From Acidimicrobiia bacterium (lineage in GTDB: Bacteria > Actinomycetota > Acidimicrobiia > IMCC26256 > JACDBD01), in assembly GCA_031177445.1 (NCBI GenBank), contig JAPSGP010000141.1, positions 1-7,348 of the forward strand: DNA of 7,348 nt. The letters run 5' to 3'. Under the pieces are notes generated by a model. That model worked only from the letters and a program-made list of their open reading frames with translations. It was not told where the DNA came from and made no database searches. The stretch's first letter is position 1. Each line of letters opens with the position of its first letter. Positions 6,358 to 7,348 of the stretch are shown here, piece by piece. Position numbers and translations under genes: made by a program.

Positions 6358-7245
6358 GTGACCTCCGATCGCACCACCGGCACGGCGCGCGTCAAGCGCG
6401 GCCTGGCCGAGATGCTCCGGGGCGGCGTGATCATGGACGTCGTCACGCCCGAACACGCCAAGATCGCCGAGGACGCGGGCGCGGTCTCCGTCATGGCGCT
6501 GGAGCGCGTTCCGGCCGACATCCGGCGCGACGGCGGCGTTGCCCGTATGAGCGATCCGAGCATGATCGAGGGGATCCAGCAGGCGGTGACGATCCCGGTG
6601 ATGGCCAAGTGCCGCATCGGGCATTTCGCCGAGGCCCAGGTGCTCGAGGCGCTGGGCGTCGACTACATCGACGAGAGCGAGGTGCTCACGCCCGCCGACG
6701 AGGCGCACCACGTCGACAAGTGGGCGTTCACGATCCCGTTCGTGTGCGGGGCCACCAGCCTGGGCGAGGCGCTGCGCCGCATCAGCGAGGGTGCGGCGAT
6801 GATCCGCTCCAAGGGCGAGGCCGGCACCGGCGACGTCAAGGAGGCCGTGCGCCATCTGCGCTCGATCCTGGGCGACATCCGCAAGCTGACCGTGGCCGAC
6901 GAGCCCGAGCTGTTCGCGGCGGCGAAGGAGCACCGGGCCCCGGTGGAGCTGGTGAGAGAGGTTGCCGAGCGCGGCGAGCTGCCTGTGCCGCTGTTCTGCG
7001 CCGGCGGCATCGCCACCCCGGCCGACGCCGCATTGGTGATGCAGCTCGGCGCCCAGTCGGTGTTCGTCGGCAGTGGGATCTTCAAGAGCGCCGACCCCGC
7101 CGCCCGGGCAAAGGCGATCGTCGAGGCGACCACCCACTATGCCGACGCTTCGATCGTGGCCAAGGTGTCGCGCGGGCTCGGCGATCCGATGCGGGGCGAG
7201 GAGTCCGGCAGCGTCGAGGTGCGGCTCTCGGAACGAGGCTGGTGA
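6358..7245 (+). CDS. pdxS: Pyridoxal 5'-phosphate synthase, lyase subunit PdxS (Pdx1)
   Basis: A 295-residue (beta/alpha)8 barrel that makes the vitamin B6 cofactor pyridoxal 5'-phosphate from ribose 5-phosphate, glyceraldehyde 3-phosphate and ammonia; the ammonia comes from the glutaminase PdxT. Catalytic features are intact: D27 in GGVIMDV, the ribose-phosphate-binding K84 in PVMAKCRIGH and the second lysine K152 in IRSKGEAGTGDV, equivalent to Bacillus subtilis K81 and K149. CAGGIATPADAALVMQLGAQ (214-233) and VFVGSGIFKS (235-244) form the phosphate-binding end of the barrel. Length equals that of the family. The GTG start gives the usual short N-terminal tail before VKRGLAEML. It cannot be confused with ThiG or HisF. 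In mycobacteria pdxS lies downstream of the pgsA-pimA cluster, with pdxT nearby; here no PdxT N-terminus is visible after the stop. Confidence 0.98.
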   Translation: MTSDRTTGTARVKRGLAEMLRGGVIMDVVTPEHAKIAEDAGAVSVMALERVPADIRRDGGVARMSDPSMIEGIQQAVTIPVMAKCRIGHFAEAQVLEALGVDYIDESEVLTPADEAHHVDKWAFTIPFVCGATSLGEALRRISEGAAMIRSKGEAGTGDVKEAVRHLRSILGDIRKLTVADEPELFAAAKEHRAPVELVREVAERGELPVPLFCAGGIATPADAALVMQLGAQSVFVGSGIFKSADPAARAKAIVEATTHYADASIVAKVSRGLGDPMRGEESGSVEVRLSERGW

Positions 7246-7348
7246 CCGTGACCGGGCGGCCTCCGAGCGGCGGCGGCTCTCTTCCTGCAGCGGCGGTCGG
7301 CAAAGCTGCCGCCGCTGCCCATGTCGGCTCGCTTGCGCTCGCCTCGGC
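7242..7348 (+). CDS. Possible 5' end of a downstream reading frame (weak)
   Basis: A GTG at 7242 overlaps the pdxS stop as GTGA, the same junction used twice earlier in the window, and the frame stays open to the window edge (35 codons). The predicted peptide is low-complexity (VTVTGRPPSGGGSLPAAAVG, then Ala-rich) and resembles no family I know; it is clearly not the PdxT start, which normally reads like IGVLALQG. The same bases hold an inverted repeat and a direct repeat, so this may equally be non-coding. Confidence 0.2.
   Translation, partial: MTVTGRPPSGGGSLPAAAVGKAAAAAHVGSLALAS
7287..7318. repeat. GC-rich inverted repeat (10-bp arms, 12-base loop) after pdxS
   Basis: GCAGCGGCGG at 7287-7296 pairs perfectly with CCGCCGCTGC at 7309-7318. 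The loop side contains GGCA/TGCC, which allows an alternative inner stem. It starts 42 bases after the pdxS stop. It could be a T-less actinobacterial terminator hairpin or a dispersed extragenic palindrome. No T run follows. Confidence 0.55.
7326..7348. repeat. Direct GCTCGC repeat at window edge (REP-like?)
   Basis: GCTCGC occurs at 7327-7332 and 7337-7342 with TTGC between, framed by GGC-rich sequence. Words of the same kind occur in the lemA-htpX gap. It may be part of a dispersed short extragenic repeat family, but the window holds too few copies to prove this. Confidence 0.25.

Noticed and set aside
5025..6617. A 530-codon open frame on the minus strand across htpX end, the lipoprotein gene and pdxS start
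   Set aside because: It crosses two gene boundaries and a promoter region and shows no recognisable domain; a codon-bias shadow.
1..7348. CRISPR array, tRNA or rRNA gene, insertion sequence, toxin-antitoxin or phage genes
   Set aside because: I saw no spaced repeat series, no tRNA-like cloverleaf, and no transposase, integrase or toxin motifs; all space is taken by the listed genes and short gaps.

Overview
This is a 7.3 kb stretch of very GC-rich bacterial chromosome, and all recognisable genes lie on the + strand. Gene content and order point to an actinobacterium. A CDP-alcohol phosphatidyltransferase, a PatA-type acyltransferase and a PimA-type mannosyltransferase sit in the pgsA-patA-pimA order known from the phosphatidylinositol mannoside (PIM) locus of mycobacteria, with pdxS further downstream as in that group. 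The Thr-rich lipoprotein linker, the near absence of ATG starts and the non-mycobacterial gene content between pimA and pdxS suggest a deep-branching, perhaps Acidimicrobiia-like, lineage. That placement is inference.

Bases 1-3669 form a tight lipid-synthesis operon: pgsA (5' end missing), patA, pimA and an inositol-monophosphatase-fold phosphatase. The genes are separated by 6 bp or overlap by 4 bp in GTGA. Together they can make a phosphatidylinositol (phosphate) headgroup, add the first mannose and acylate it. The phosphatase may act on an inositol phosphate or on phosphatidylinositol phosphate.

Bases 3670-6308 form an envelope block: a LemA protein with a strong Shine-Dalgarno, an HtpX-type M48 membrane zinc protease after a 73-base gap, and a DUF3048 (YerB-like) lipoprotein whose GTG start overlaps the htpX stop by one base. 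LemA and HtpX are known neighbours; the lipoprotein has no assigned function.

Bases 6309-7348 hold pdxS, the synthase subunit of the pyridoxal 5'-phosphate synthase. It appears to have its own promoter, with a -10-like TAGACT six bases before the GTG, which fits a leaderless mRNA. A perfect 14-bp palindrome lies just upstream. The last 100 bases hold a GC-rich inverted repeat and a short direct repeat. The expected partner pdxT is not recognisable there.

All genes belong to known families and I saw no new defence, mobile or RNA-based system. The most useful leads are the phosphatase placed in the PIM operon, the LemA-HtpX-DUF3048 block, and the compact pdxS promoter with its palindrome.
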